A DNA stretch of 64,000 nucleotides, from NCBI GenBank assembly GCA_964628435.1, contig CAZVON010000001.1:1-64000 (forward strand). Reading direction: 5' to 3'. The notes beneath the pieces were generated by a model. That model did not search any database. It was not told the origin of the DNA and saw nothing but the letters and a program-made list of their open reading frames with translations. A program made the translations under genes and the position numbers. Of the stretch, positions 32,224 through 41,697 are shown in pieces. The first letter of the stretch is position 1; every line of letters begins with the position of its first letter. The stretch is from CAZVON01 sp964628435. Lineage in GTDB: Bacteria > Patescibacteriota > Microgenomatia > Levybacterales > UBA12049.

Positions 32224-32982
32224 TTAGATTAAAAATTTACATACAAGAGGCAGATGATCAGAAATATCTACTTGAGGACAAGAATGTTTAAGAATATTTA
32301 CATCACTGCTTACAAAAATCATGTCTACAACCGCGCCTGCATAACCCGAATTTATTTTACGCTTCATATTAAAAGTAGACTTGAGCTTTCGATCGAATAC
32401 ATTTATTAAGTGTTGTTCTATGTTAACAATTGTTTGTGTTGTTGGTCGTACATTAAAATCACCTGCTAAAACCACGTATTGTTTATCTTTTACCTGCTCA
32501 ATAATTTTTCTGCTCATCGCCAGTCTTCTTTTTGTATCTTCATTTCCATTTAAATACCATGGACCATGAGTGTTAAAAATATTCAATATCTTTTCATTTA
32601 CTATAATTTCTACATGCTGTAAGTTACATGGCCAATCTGTCCAATCTGTTTCGGTTTCTTCATAGCGTTCGCCAAAAGGAACATCATAAAAAAGAACATT
32701 TTGGGAAGCAATTGGAAATTTAGACAAAACCGCATTACCCTGTTCTATTTTTCCAAACGACCGCACATCTATAATTTGTGGCGCAAAAGAAGAGTAGGGA
32801 AGAGGCAATTGTGCTTTTAATACATCTACTGATCGAAACTTTGGATCTAAATTACTCTCTTTACCATTATATGCCTCTTGCATTGCGATTATATCTGGAT
32901 TCTCTTTTTTTAAAAATTCAATTAAATTTCCTAGTAAATTTCCTCCTTGCCAAATATTTATGGTAATAAATTTAATCCTCAT
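32224..32982 (-). CDS. Endonuclease/exonuclease/phosphatase-family hydrolase
   Basis: 252 residues. Metal and catalytic motifs of the EEP fold: NIWQGG at the N-terminus, MQEAYNG (Glu ligand), AGDFNVRPTT (Asp/Asn) and SDHLPLVCKF (catalytic Asp-His) at the end. There is no signal peptide. Substrates of the family range from abasic DNA to phosphoinositides, so specificity is open. It overlaps sufS by 4 nt and is part of the Suf operon by position. Confidence 0.85.
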   Translation of the reverse strand: MRIKFITINIWQGGNLLGNLIEFLKKENPDIIAMQEAYNGKESNLDPKFRSVDVLKAQLPLPYSSFAPQIIDVRSFGKIEQGNAVLSKFPIASQNVLFYDVPFGERYEETETDWTDWPCNLQHVEIIVNEKILNIFNTHGPWYLNGNEDTKRRLAMSRKIIEQVKDKQYVVLAGDFNVRPTTQTIVNIEQHLINVFDRKLKSTFNMKRKINSGYAGAVVDMIFVSSDVNILKHSCPQVDISDHLPLVCKFLI

Positions 32983-34208
32983 GGTAATTTAAATATCTTT
33001 CTAATTTTTTCCATGCCTTTTATAAATCGGTCAATATCTTCTTTGTTATTATACAAATAAAAACTTATCCGTGCTGAAGCTGGCACGCCTAATCTATTAT
33101 GTAATGGCATCGCACAATGATGTCCTGCCCGAATACAAATCCCCAAATCCCCTAAAACGTGGGCAATGTCATGGGGATGGATTCCGACAAGATTGAACGA
33201 AATGATCCCAGCTCTATGTTGAATATCAGTTGGTCCATATATGCTAATTCCGATAATTTGAGACATGCGTGATAAACAATAAGAGATAAGCTTTTGTTCG
33301 TGCTTTTGAATCGTTTCCATACCGATATTTTCTAAATAATCAATTGCTGCGCCAAGACTCACAATACCTGCAATATCTGGAGTTCCTGCTTCAAATTTTG
33401 ACGGTGGGGGATTAAATATGGTTTTTTTTACATATACTTCTTGAATCATATCACTCCCGAACAAAAATGGCGGCATCTGTTCTAAGAGTTTTTTCTTTCC
33501 ATATAAGACTCCAATTCCAGTCCCAGCTAACATTTTATGGCCAGAAAAAGCTAAAAAATCACATCCCATTTCTTGTGCGTCGATTTTCATATGAGGCACA
33601 GATTGGGCACTGTCGACAACTATGGTAATATCTTTTTTAATTTTTTTTACTTTTTTTATAATCTCTTGAACTGGATTAATTGTTCCTAAAACATTTGAGA
33701 CATGTGATATTGCTAATAATTTTGAATGTTGGATTTTAGACTCTAAATTTTGAATATCCAAATATCCGTTTTGACCAATATCTATGACCTTAAGCTCAGA
33801 TTTTTTTTGGAAACACATTTGTTGCCATGGAACGAAGTTACTGTGATGCTCCATAATACTTGTCGTAATTCCCTGCCCCTTTTTAAGATTGTGCGACATG
33901 AAAGATTGTGCCACTACATTAATTGCTTCGGTGCTGTTGCGAACAAATATAATCTCTTCATGGCTTTGCGCATTAATAAACCGTGCTACTTTCTTACGGA
34001 CCTCTTCTATCTTTTGTGTTGCTTTTTCTGCCAATGGATATAAACCTCGTCTGACATTCGCGTTGTATGTCGTGTAGAATTCTTGAACTGCGTCCACTAC
34101 GTGCTGTGGCTTTTGACTAGTCGCCGCAGAATCTAAATATACCAGTGGGTTACCATTTATGGATTGTTTGAAAATTGGAAAATCTTTTTTAATATCAGAT
34201 GAAATCAT
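32979..34208 (-). CDS. sufS: SufS-type cysteine desulfurase
   Basis: 409 residues. Group II features: PLVYLDSAATSQKP at the N-terminus, PLP lysine in FSGHKMLAGTGIG (about residue 225), and nucleophilic Cys in IRAGHHCAMPLH (about 361). It frees sulfur from cysteine for cluster assembly on SufBCD via SufU. It starts 98 nt after sufD; that gap is AT-rich and shows no clear promoter. Confidence 0.95.
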   Translation of the reverse strand: MISSDIKKDFPIFKQSINGNPLVYLDSAATSQKPQHVVDAVQEFYTTYNANVRRGLYPLAEKATQKIEEVRKKVARFINAQSHEEIIFVRNSTEAINVVAQSFMSHNLKKGQGITTSIMEHHSNFVPWQQMCFQKKSELKVIDIGQNGYLDIQNLESKIQHSKLLAISHVSNVLGTINPVQEIIKKVKKIKKDITIVVDSAQSVPHMKIDAQEMGCDFLAFSGHKMLAGTGIGVLYGKKKLLEQMPPFLFGSDMIQEVYVKKTIFNPPPSKFEAGTPDIAGIVSLGAAIDYLENIGMETIQKHEQKLISYCLSRMSQIIGISIYGPTDIQHRAGIISFNLVGIHPHDIAHVLGDLGICIRAGHHCAMPLHNRLGVPASARISFYLYNNKEDIDRFIKGMEKIRKIFKLP

Positions 34209-34306
34209 GATATAAAATGTGAGATGTTTATCTTTAATTTTTAATGAGAATATTTCAAGTGTATATTTTAAAGTTCAGTTTTCAATGGAAATTTTAAATT
34301 GAAAAT

Positions 34307-34876
34307 TCAGAGTTGGTTTTGTAATTTGTTTTTAACATGCTTTTGTTCTAGCTGGGGAAGTAACGAAATAACCGGTTCAAAAAATCCCGACACAATAAGT
34401 TTCTTTGCCTCTTTCTCTGATAATCCTCTACTTTGGATATAAAACATCTGTGATTCATCAGGTCTTCCAATTGTTGACGCATGACCAGCTTTTAACTGAT
34501 TCTCATCAATCTCAAGCGACGGAACACTTTTTCCTTTTGCATCATCAAAGAGTAATACTTTTGACGCAAAGTATCCATCTGCGTTCTTAGCACCTTTTTT
34601 GATCCGTACCATTCCCTGGTTGTTAAACGTAGCTTTATCAAAAAACACACCACGTAATGTTGTTAAACTTTGTGTATGTGCGGCTTCATGTACTATATTC
34701 GTATTAAAAACAACAGAATTACTTTTATTGCCTAAAAAAACCCCAATAAGAGTCAGTTTCCCTCCTTCTCCCACTAATCGAACATCAAATTGTACTTCTT
34801 TCTCGTCACCATTAACCCAGACAAAAGGAACAATTTTTTCTTCATTTTTTTTAACAATAACATCTATTTTTTTCAT
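34307..34876 (-). CDS. sufD: SufD-like protein, minimal core
   Basis: 189 residues, against about 420 for usual SufD. What remains is the right-handed beta-helix and the C-terminal region: SLEIDENQLKAGHASTIGRPDESQMFYIQSRGLSEKEAKKLIVSGFFEP, with the His of KAGHAS that contributes to the cluster-assembly site. The N-terminal helical domain is missing and no upstream remnant is seen, because sufB ends one base before the start. A minimal SufD working with full-length SufB and SufC is the likely reading. Confidence 0.88.
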   Translation of the reverse strand: MKKIDVIVKKNEEKIVPFVWVNGDEKEVQFDVRLVGEGGKLTLIGVFLGNKSNSVVFNTNIVHEAAHTQSLTTLRGVFFDKATFNNQGMVRIKKGAKNADGYFASKVLLFDDAKGKSVPSLEIDENQLKAGHASTIGRPDESQMFYIQSRGLSEKEAKKLIVSGFFEPVISLLPQLEQKHVKNKLQNQL

Positions 34877-36267
34877 TATCCAACGGCTCCAGTCATTTCT
34901 AGTTGAATCAAACGATTTAGTTCCACTGCATATTCCATTGGTAATTCTTTGACAATCGGTTCAACAAACCCATTCACGATCATTACTTCTGCCTTAGGTT
35001 GTGAAATACCACGAGACTGAAAATAGAATAACTGTTCTTCACCAATCTTAGATACTGAAGCCTCATGACCAACGGTTACTTTTTCTTCGTTAATAGTCAT
35101 AGTCGGATACGTATCTGAACGACTATGCTCGTCAAGAATCAAAGCATCGCATCGCACTGTTGACTTACTATTTTTTGCTCCTTTTGCTACATACAATAAC
35201 CCTCTATATGATGTTCTTCCACCATCTTTACTTACAGACTTGGACGTGACTACTGAAGATGTCTCAGGCGCTAAATGAATTGCTTTTCCACCAGCGTCTT
35301 GGTGTTGTCCTGCCGAAGCGAAAGCAAGGGAGAGGATTTCTCCCCGCGCTTTTCTTCCTCGTAAGTACACAGAAGGGTACTTCATGGTTAATTGACTTCC
35401 TAAATTGCCGTCGATCCACTCTCCAAACCCTTCTTCTTCGATAAACATTCGCTTGGTAACTAGATTATATACGTTTTTACTCCAATTCTGAATAGTTGTA
35501 TAGCGTACTCGAGCTCCCTTTTTAACAATAATTTCAACAACTGCTGCATGGAGCGAATCAGTAGAATAAATTGGCGCAGTACAACCTTCTATATAATGAA
35601 CGTAACTTCCTTCATCCGCTAAAATAAGAGTTCGTTCAAATTGTCCCATGTTTTTTGCATTAATTCGGAAATACGCCTGAAGTGGCAACTCTACGTGTAT
35701 TCCTTTCGGAACGTAAATAAATGACCCACCTGACCATACTGCGGTATTTAATGCAGCAAATTTATTATCAGCCGCAGGAATAACCGTACCAAAATATTGT
35801 TTTACAATCTCAGGATACTTTTGGATCGCGGTGTCGGTATCAACGAAAATAACTCCTTGTTGTCTCAGTGTTTTGGAAATACTATGATACACAACTTCTG
35901 AATCATACTGAGCGCCAACTCCTGCTAAAAATTTACGTTCTGCTTGTGGAATACCAATTTTGTCAAAGGTATTTTTTATTTCTACGGGTACTTCATCCCA
36001 GCTACGACCTCGTGTTGCTATTGGCTTTACATAGTAATACATATCACCAAAATTAAGACGAGACAAATCTCCTCCCCACATAGGAAGTTGTTTTGCGTAA
36101 AAAAGTCTCAATGCTTTAAGACGAATAGAACGCATCCATTCAGGTTCTTTTTTTATCCATGAAATCTCTTCAACAATTTTTTCCGATAAACCTTTTTTCG
36201 TTACAAAAACAGGTTTTATTTTGTCATGAAAACCAAATTGATACCCTGAAAGGTCAAACTGTCGCAT
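34876..36267 (-). CDS. sufB: SufB, Fe-S cluster assembly scaffold subunit
   Basis: 463 residues from the ATG at 36267 (an earlier ATG at 36294 lies deeper in sufC). Characteristic blocks are GGSFIYVPKGIHVELPLQAYF, QFERTLILADEGSYVHYIEGCTAP (Cys ligand) and GQHQDAGGKAIHLAPETSS. SufB forms the SufBC2D complex and receives sulfur from SufS-SufU. It overlaps sufC by 14 nt. Confidence 0.96.
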   Translation of the reverse strand: MRQFDLSGYQFGFHDKIKPVFVTKKGLSEKIVEEISWIKKEPEWMRSIRLKALRLFYAKQLPMWGGDLSRLNFGDMYYYVKPIATRGRSWDEVPVEIKNTFDKIGIPQAERKFLAGVGAQYDSEVVYHSISKTLRQQGVIFVDTDTAIQKYPEIVKQYFGTVIPAADNKFAALNTAVWSGGSFIYVPKGIHVELPLQAYFRINAKNMGQFERTLILADEGSYVHYIEGCTAPIYSTDSLHAAVVEIIVKKGARVRYTTIQNWSKNVYNLVTKRMFIEEEGFGEWIDGNLGSQLTMKYPSVYLRGRKARGEILSLAFASAGQHQDAGGKAIHLAPETSSVVTSKSVSKDGGRTSYRGLLYVAKGAKNSKSTVRCDALILDEHSRSDTYPTMTINEEKVTVGHEASVSKIGEEQLFYFQSRGISQPKAEVMIVNGFVEPIVKELPMEYAVELNRLIQLEMTGAVG

Positions 36268-36994
36268 ATCCTTTTTTTTCGATGCTTCGAACAAGATTCA
36301 TTCCACCTGATTTTTTGATTCTTCCATCAATTAATATATGAACAGTATCTGGTTTAAGGTAATGAAGAATTCGTTGGTAGTGAGTGATAAGTAGTATTCC
36401 TAGCGAGTGTTTTTTTATTGCTTGTTGTATCGCATGGGCAACAATCTTTAAGCTATCAATATCAAGACCAGAATCTATTTCGTCTAATATTGCAAATTTC
36501 GGTTTTAATACCAATAACTGCGCGATTTCCGCTCGTTTTTTTTCTCCACCAGAAAATCCTTCATTCACAGAGCGACCCATAAAATCTTTGTTTAGTCCCA
36601 CAGATTTGAGTCCTTCTTTTACTTCCTGCTTAAACTGGGAAAGAGGAATTTTTTCATCGGGATGTAACTGTTTATATGCAGTTCGTAAAAATGCTAAGAA
36701 GGATACGCCAGGAATTTCAACCGGTTGTTGAAAGGAAACAAATAGTCCTTCTTGTGCTCTTTTATCTGGAGTTAAATCAATTAAGCTTTTTTTATTAATG
36801 CTGAATGTCCAATTCTGAGTAGTGAGCTGAGGATGAGCCATCAGACTCATTGCCAGGGTAGTTTTTCCTGCACCATTGGGACCCATAATCGCGTGGACTT
36901 CACCAGCTTTTAGGGTTAAACTTAACCCTTTCAGAATTTCTTTTTCCTCTATTACCACGTGTAGATTTTTAATGACTAATACATTCTTTCCCAT
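36254..36994 (-). CDS. sufC: SufC, Fe-S assembly ATPase
   Basis: 246 residues. Walker A GPNGAGKTT (about 37), signature FSGGEKKRAEI (about 147), Walker B FAILDEIDSGLDID with the SufC-specific DEIDSGLD. It powers conformational change of SufB-SufD. First gene of the Suf operon; a TAGTCT box lies 5 nt before its ATG, suggesting a leaderless or near-leaderless message. Confidence 0.96.
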   Translation of the reverse strand: MGKNVLVIKNLHVVIEEKEILKGLSLTLKAGEVHAIMGPNGAGKTTLAMSLMAHPQLTTQNWTFSINKKSLIDLTPDKRAQEGLFVSFQQPVEIPGVSFLAFLRTAYKQLHPDEKIPLSQFKQEVKEGLKSVGLNKDFMGRSVNEGFSGGEKKRAEIAQLLVLKPKFAILDEIDSGLDIDSLKIVAHAIQQAIKKHSLGILLITHYQRILHYLKPDTVHILIDGRIKKSGGMNLVRSIEKKGYATV

Positions 36995-37064
36995 TCAAAA
37001 GACTAGCAGGTGACAGTTTATGAAAAAAAAATGCATCAGTCAATAACAAATCCTCCGAGACTAT

Positions 37065-37099
37065 TTGACAAGCATGTTTTATCGTGAAATACTGTAGCT
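37065..37099 (+). promoter_or_regulatory. Leaderless promoter of the 37100 gene
   Basis: TTGACA (37065-37070), a 17-bp spacer, AATACT (37088-37093), then exactly 6 nt to the ATG at 37100. Confidence 0.7.
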
Positions 37100-37938
37100 A
37101 TGGACCAAAATAATCAAACTAATCAACAAATTCCTCAAACGCCAGAAACACCTCCTATTCAACAACCTCCTCCACTGCAACAATCCAACTCTCAACCAAT
37201 TTTTGCCCAACCTCAACAACCACCACTACACGAAACCCTCACTATTCCTCCACCCCCTGTAAGCTCAGGTATGAATTTTAATAAAATCCTTATGATTCTA
37301 ATCATTTTTGTGCTCGTAGGAGGATTATTTGCTCTGGGTGCTTATTTTTTTGACCTCAATCAATTAACCACAACCAACAACCACAAATAACACCTATCGT
37401 ACAAACAGAACCTCCTACGAGCACACCACTTCCTGATGTAACTGCCTCATGGTTTACTTACGCAGATACCACATATGGATTTTCTTTTAAATATCCAAAA
37501 GAGTGGACCATTGAAACTCCCAGTCTTGACGGAAAACATATTAACAATAAAACACTTCTTCAGATAAATTTAAGTAACGGTAAAGATCCTAAAAATAAAA
37601 TTCTACTTGAAAATGATAAAAATGTTCTTTCTATGACAATTCGCGTGTGGGAAAAAAATAAGTTATCTTCAGATGTAGCTATGGCTCAATATGATTCTTT
37701 TTTTCAAAATGAACAGCTAGGGCCAGCAGTTCAACCACAAACAAGCAATTCTAATTGGATTATAAGAAAAGTATCCAGCAAAGGAGGAGTAGCAAACGAA
37801 ATTCATAGTCAAGCATGGGAAAACTATCTATACATCATAGAACTAGCCCCAACAGATTCATTACTCATATCTACAGCAGAAAAGATCATCTCAACATTCC
37901 AGTTTGTTCCAAACCTCCCTCAAGAAGGACGAGGATAA
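37100..37938 (+). pseudogene. Membrane-anchored proline-rich protein with PsbP-like exported domain, frameshifted
   Basis: The first frame (37100-37390) encodes a Pro/Gln-rich cytoplasmic tail and a transmembrane helix (about 60-82). It stops just after a Thr/Asn-rich stretch. The next frame carries on without a break in sense from about 37380: PQITPIVQTEPPTSTPLPD, then SWFTYADTTYGFSFKYPKEW and a C-terminal ISTFQFVPN, to 37938. One base added near 37375 joins them into about 279 residues. The FSFKYPKEW pattern is that of PsbP-like/DUF1795 exported domains. A related protein is at 61621-62238. Real mutation or assembly error cannot be told apart. Confidence 0.65.
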
Positions 37939-37942
37939 TATA

Positions 37943-39514
37943 TTACTCCTTGCCTTGATAGTGAACTAGCTTATATACTTTTACTACACTTATATTCCAT
38001 TCTTGCGCAATTTCCGCTCTTCCAAACCCTGCGACTTCCCAAAGCGAATGCCCTAATGGTTTACAATCTAGGTCTTCACAAATAACCACCAGTTGATCGG
38101 TTACTGACCTTCGTTTTGGATCAACTTGAGGATTAAGAATCGTAATAGGTTTTCTATTTTTGAGTTCAAAAAAATATCGATACCCGTGATCAGAATTTCC
38201 TAAAGTAATAAGAGCGAAGTTAAACGGTTTGTTATCTGTTTTTGATAAAACAAACTCTGCGATTTCTTTTACTTGATCTTTTTGTTTGTTGGGAGAAAAC
38301 CTGAATGGAATTCCAGATAAATTAAGCCATAAGATTATTACCAAAAAACAGCAAACTATCATCTTATATGACGTTTTTTGTTGAAATAAAAACGAAAAAG
38401 TCTTGCCAACCATTAAAAATGGTATTGGAAACATAAATTGAAAATAATAGTCGTAGATGGGCTTTTTATAAAACCCGAAAAGCAATATACCAATTGTTAA
38501 CCAAAACAGCAAAAGTGTATACTGCTGAAATTTGATGTCTGAATACGGAAATAATCTTTTATATTGATACAAAAATATAGCGATGCTAGTAACTGACAAG
38601 AAGAGCGTAAAATAATACCACAAAGCAATATCTCCATGAGCTTTAATCGAAACCTGTTCTGGAGGAGGATACGTAGTGATAAGTCTCCCATATAAGCGAA
38701 ACAAAACATTTCCTACTATGGGCATAAATTGGGTTGTAGTCCCCGTATCTCCAGAATGAAAGATAAAACGAATAATGCTTTGGGTATTGGGAAATCCATG
38801 CCGAACTTCAAATGTTAAAAACGGAGACCAACCAATAATAAACCCAATAAAAATCCAAAGGTAACTTTTAATCACATAAACTACTTTTTTCAGAGATTTT
38901 TTTTTAAAGAAAGGATAAAATTGCACAAAAAATATATATAACAATATCACTGGAATAAGAAAAGTCGCAACATAATGTAGCTGCATTAATACACCAAATA
39001 ATAACCCACATATAACAAATAATAAGTTACTATTTTTATGTACAGCTTTATAAAGCGTATAAAGCATGAGTAAGCTAAAAAATGGCATTACATTTGGATT
39101 CCATGAAGAACGAGAATATGCAATAACTAGTGGCGAAATTGCATAGATAAGTGCTGCGATATATCCTGCCTTTTTATCAAAAAATTCGCTTCCTACCTTA
39201 TATATCAGAAATACTGTCGCTACGCCAAATAGACCAACCATAATAGCAGGACCAACTGGATCAAAGTTAAAAAGCCATAAAAATGGAGCCATGAAATAAT
39301 AGTAAATTGGACCCAAGAAAAACCCACCAACAGAAGAAGTGGGACCAAGAAGAGTAAATCTGCCCTGTAAAATATCACGAACAACTAATGCGTCTCTTCC
39401 TTCATCTCCCAAAAAAGTCATATACCCATCTATCCTGTATAATCGCAAAAACGTAGCTAAAATTAGAAGGAAAAGTACTATGATGAATTCCTTATTTTTT
39501 CGAACGAGTTCCAT
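37943..39514 (-). CDS. GT39-like membrane glycosyltransferase
   Basis: 523 residues, about eleven membrane helices. DGYMTFLGDEGRDALVVRDILQG in the first loop has the acidic catalytic motif of ArnT/PMT-type transferases using polyprenyl-phosphate sugars, and the C-terminal soluble part follows the last helix. It overlaps the upstream DPM1-GtrA gene by 23 nt. A pair with that gene makes sense: one makes the lipid-linked sugar, the other uses it. Confidence 0.8.
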   Translation of the reverse strand: MELVRKNKEFIIVLFLLILATFLRLYRIDGYMTFLGDEGRDALVVRDILQGRFTLLGPTSSVGGFFLGPIYYYFMAPFLWLFNFDPVGPAIMVGLFGVATVFLIYKVGSEFFDKKAGYIAALIYAISPLVIAYSRSSWNPNVMPFFSLLMLYTLYKAVHKNSNLLFVICGLLFGVLMQLHYVATFLIPVILLYIFFVQFYPFFKKKSLKKVVYVIKSYLWIFIGFIIGWSPFLTFEVRHGFPNTQSIIRFIFHSGDTGTTTQFMPIVGNVLFRLYGRLITTYPPPEQVSIKAHGDIALWYYFTLFLSVTSIAIFLYQYKRLFPYSDIKFQQYTLLLFWLTIGILLFGFYKKPIYDYYFQFMFPIPFLMVGKTFSFLFQQKTSYKMIVCCFLVIILWLNLSGIPFRFSPNKQKDQVKEIAEFVLSKTDNKPFNFALITLGNSDHGYRYFFELKNRKPITILNPQVDPKRRSVTDQLVVICEDLDCKPLGHSLWEVAGFGRAEIAQEWNISVVKVYKLVHYQGKE

Positions 39515-40742
39515 TTTTTAAGTGTTGTGTTTTCCAAATAATTTTATTATACACAATGTAATTAAATGGAACTACCAAAAATATAATTGTCGGAATCACT
39601 ACGACAATCCTTGTTGGAATCATATAGGTATTGAAGACAATTGACGTTCCTACTAATTTTACTCCAATCCATACTGTAAGTGATTGAATAATAATTGATG
39701 CCATAGAGGTCATATTAAATTTTAGTAATCGAACTATAAACGGTGATTTTTCTTTAAGAGTTAAAGTGTCGTTAAATGTCCAAAAATTGTTAAACATAAA
39801 GTTTGATATTATTGCTGATTCAGCTCCAATTCCTGCCGCAATTGCTTGAGATAACGAAACAGTATCTTGATGAGGGAAAAAGATAAGAGAAATTATACTA
39901 CTTATAACAAACGACAACGTGTATGCTAATCCGGAATAAACAGATAATTCCTGAGTAGTTATTTGAATAATGAAACCAGTTCCACCTACAATAAGAAACT
40001 TAACAAATCGTTTCAATTCAAGAATCCGAGCGACAACAACATATTTAAGTAAGTTAAAAATATATTCTGCAGGTGCAAACTTAGATCTTCCGTATGTTCG
40101 ATCTTTTGCCTGAAATGGCACTTCAGCGACTTTAAAACCATCTTGAAGTGTTTTATGTAAAAACGCCACCTGAAATGTATATCCCTTAAAATTTTTAAGT
40201 TTTTCCTTCTCCTTTAAAAATACTTCTTTTCTAACTGCTCGAAATCCACCAGTCCAGTCGTGAAGATAAAAACGCATAAGGATGGAACGAACTAAAAAAT
40301 TCCCCATCATTGAATAAAGCTTTCGATCAAACCCCCAGTTTGAGGGTATCGATCCTCCATCACTATATCGGGTACCTATTACCATATCGTATCCCTCATC
40401 AATCTTATCCAGAAATTCAGGAATCTTCTGAGGATCATGGAAAAAATCAGCATCCATCTCAAAAATAATATCTGCCTGTAATTGTTTAATTGCCAAATCC
40501 ATCGCACGAATATATGCCGCTCCCAGCCCTTGTTTGGGACCAGTAATTACATGAAGATTTTTATATTTTCCCATGAATTTTTTGACAGCATCTTGTGTTC
40601 CATCAGGAGAATTATCATCAGCTACTAAAATATGCATTTCGTGTTTCGTAATCTGAGGGAAAACGTCATTTTCTAAAATAGGAATTAATTTTTCAATATT
40701 ACCTTTTTCGTTATAGGTGGGATTTATAATAACTACTTTCAT
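39492..40742 (-). CDS. Polyprenyl-phosphate mannosyltransferase-like GT2 fused to GtrA domain
   Basis: 416 residues. Residues 1-230 are a GT2 transferase of the DPM1 type: VVIINPTYNEKGNIEKLI, VADDNSPDGT, EMDADFFHDP (DxD) and YSDGGSIPSNWG. Residues about 245-400 are a GtrA-like four-helix membrane domain. Such fusions make and flip polyprenyl-phosphate hexose. The following GT39-like enzyme is the probable user. Confidence 0.9.
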   Translation of the reverse strand: MKVVIINPTYNEKGNIEKLIPILENDVFPQITKHEMHILVADDNSPDGTQDAVKKFMGKYKNLHVITGPKQGLGAAYIRAMDLAIKQLQADIIFEMDADFFHDPQKIPEFLDKIDEGYDMVIGTRYSDGGSIPSNWGFDRKLYSMMGNFLVRSILMRFYLHDWTGGFRAVRKEVFLKEKEKLKNFKGYTFQVAFLHKTLQDGFKVAEVPFQAKDRTYGRSKFAPAEYIFNLLKYVVVARILELKRFVKFLIVGGTGFIIQITTQELSVYSGLAYTLSFVISSIISLIFFPHQDTVSLSQAIAAGIGAESAIISNFMFNNFWTFNDTLTLKEKSPFIVRLLKFNMTSMASIIIQSLTVWIGVKLVGTSIVFNTYMIPTRIVVVIPTIIFLVVPFNYIVYNKIIWKTQHLKNGTRSKK

Positions 40743-41692
40743 AATGTTTTAAAATGTTGTATTGTTTTCTTTAAGCCTTCCTCAAGGGTAATTTGCGGCT
40801 TCCAATTAAGACACTCCCACGCCTTACTGATATCAGGCCTTCTCTTTTTAGGATCATCCAATGGAAGTTCTTCTGAAGATACAATAACGCTTTTTGAATT
40901 TGTTAATTTCTTTATCATCTTTGCATATTCATTTACCGTATGTTCCTCTGAAGATCCCAAGTTAATTATTGTTTTATCGGTATTATCATAAAACATTAAC
41001 CTTACCAACCCTTCAATAAGGTCGTCGATAAAACAAAGGCTTCTTGTTTGCTCTCCATCTCCAAAAACAGTAATGGGATTATCTGAAATTGCCTGATTGA
41101 TAAACGAGATAATCATTCTCCCATCTTCTTTCTGCATATTAGGACCAAATGTATTAAAGATCCGTGCAATTCGCCCGTTCAATCCTTTTTCTCTCCAAAA
41201 GTATGCTGTCAATGTTTCTCCAAATCGCTTTGATTCGTCGTATACAGACCGAGGACCAGTTGTTGATACATTTCCTCTATATTCTTCTTTTTGTGGATGT
41301 TCTAACGGATCGCCATATACCTCAGAAGTTGATCCGAATAAAAACCGTGCTGAGTTTTTTTGAGAGAATTCTAATAATCTTAATGTCCCAAGAGTGTTTA
41401 CAATCATTGTTTCGTATGCTAAAGCGTGATAACTTTTCGGGCTATGATGATTTGGAGAAGCAGGAGAAGCAAGATGAAACACAAAATCAGCCTTTACCTC
41501 ACTTGGTAACCGTTGGGTAATATCGTGATTAAGAAATGTAAATGCAGAATTGTCTTTGAGTAGTTTTAGGTTGTCTAAATGACCTGTAATCAAATTATCT
41601 ACAGAAATAACATGATATTCATCTTTCAACAATCTGTTGCAAAGATGCGATCCGATAAATCCTGCCCCACCAGCAACTAATGCCGTGCGCAT
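40739..41692 (-). CDS. UDP-glucuronate decarboxylase-like SDR epimerase
   Basis: 317 residues. Rossmann motif GGAGFIGSHLC at the N-terminus, catalytic YxxxK in YDESKRFGE (about 147), and PASPNHHSPKSYHA and RSLCFIDDLIEGL, typical of UXS (UDP-xylose synthase). With Ugd at 43682 it would turn UDP-glucose into UDP-glucuronate and then UDP-xylose. Overlaps the next gene by 4 nt. Confidence 0.82.
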   Translation of the reverse strand: MRTALVAGGAGFIGSHLCNRLLKDEYHVISVDNLITGHLDNLKLLKDNSAFTFLNHDITQRLPSEVKADFVFHLASPASPNHHSPKSYHALAYETMIVNTLGTLRLLEFSQKNSARFLFGSTSEVYGDPLEHPQKEEYRGNVSTTGPRSVYDESKRFGETLTAYFWREKGLNGRIARIFNTFGPNMQKEDGRMIISFINQAISDNPITVFGDGEQTRSLCFIDDLIEGLVRLMFYDNTDKTIINLGSSEEHTVNEYAKMIKKLTNSKSVIVSSEELPLDDPKKRRPDISKAWECLNWKPQITLEEGLKKTIQHFKTL

Positions 41693-41697
41693 AAGAT

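Noticed and set aside
35290..35345. Apparent repeat insertion in sufB (CTGCCGAAGCGAAAGCAAGG)
   Set aside because: The residues LSLAFASAGQHQDAGGKA match the normal SufB pattern in length and content, so no insert is needed.
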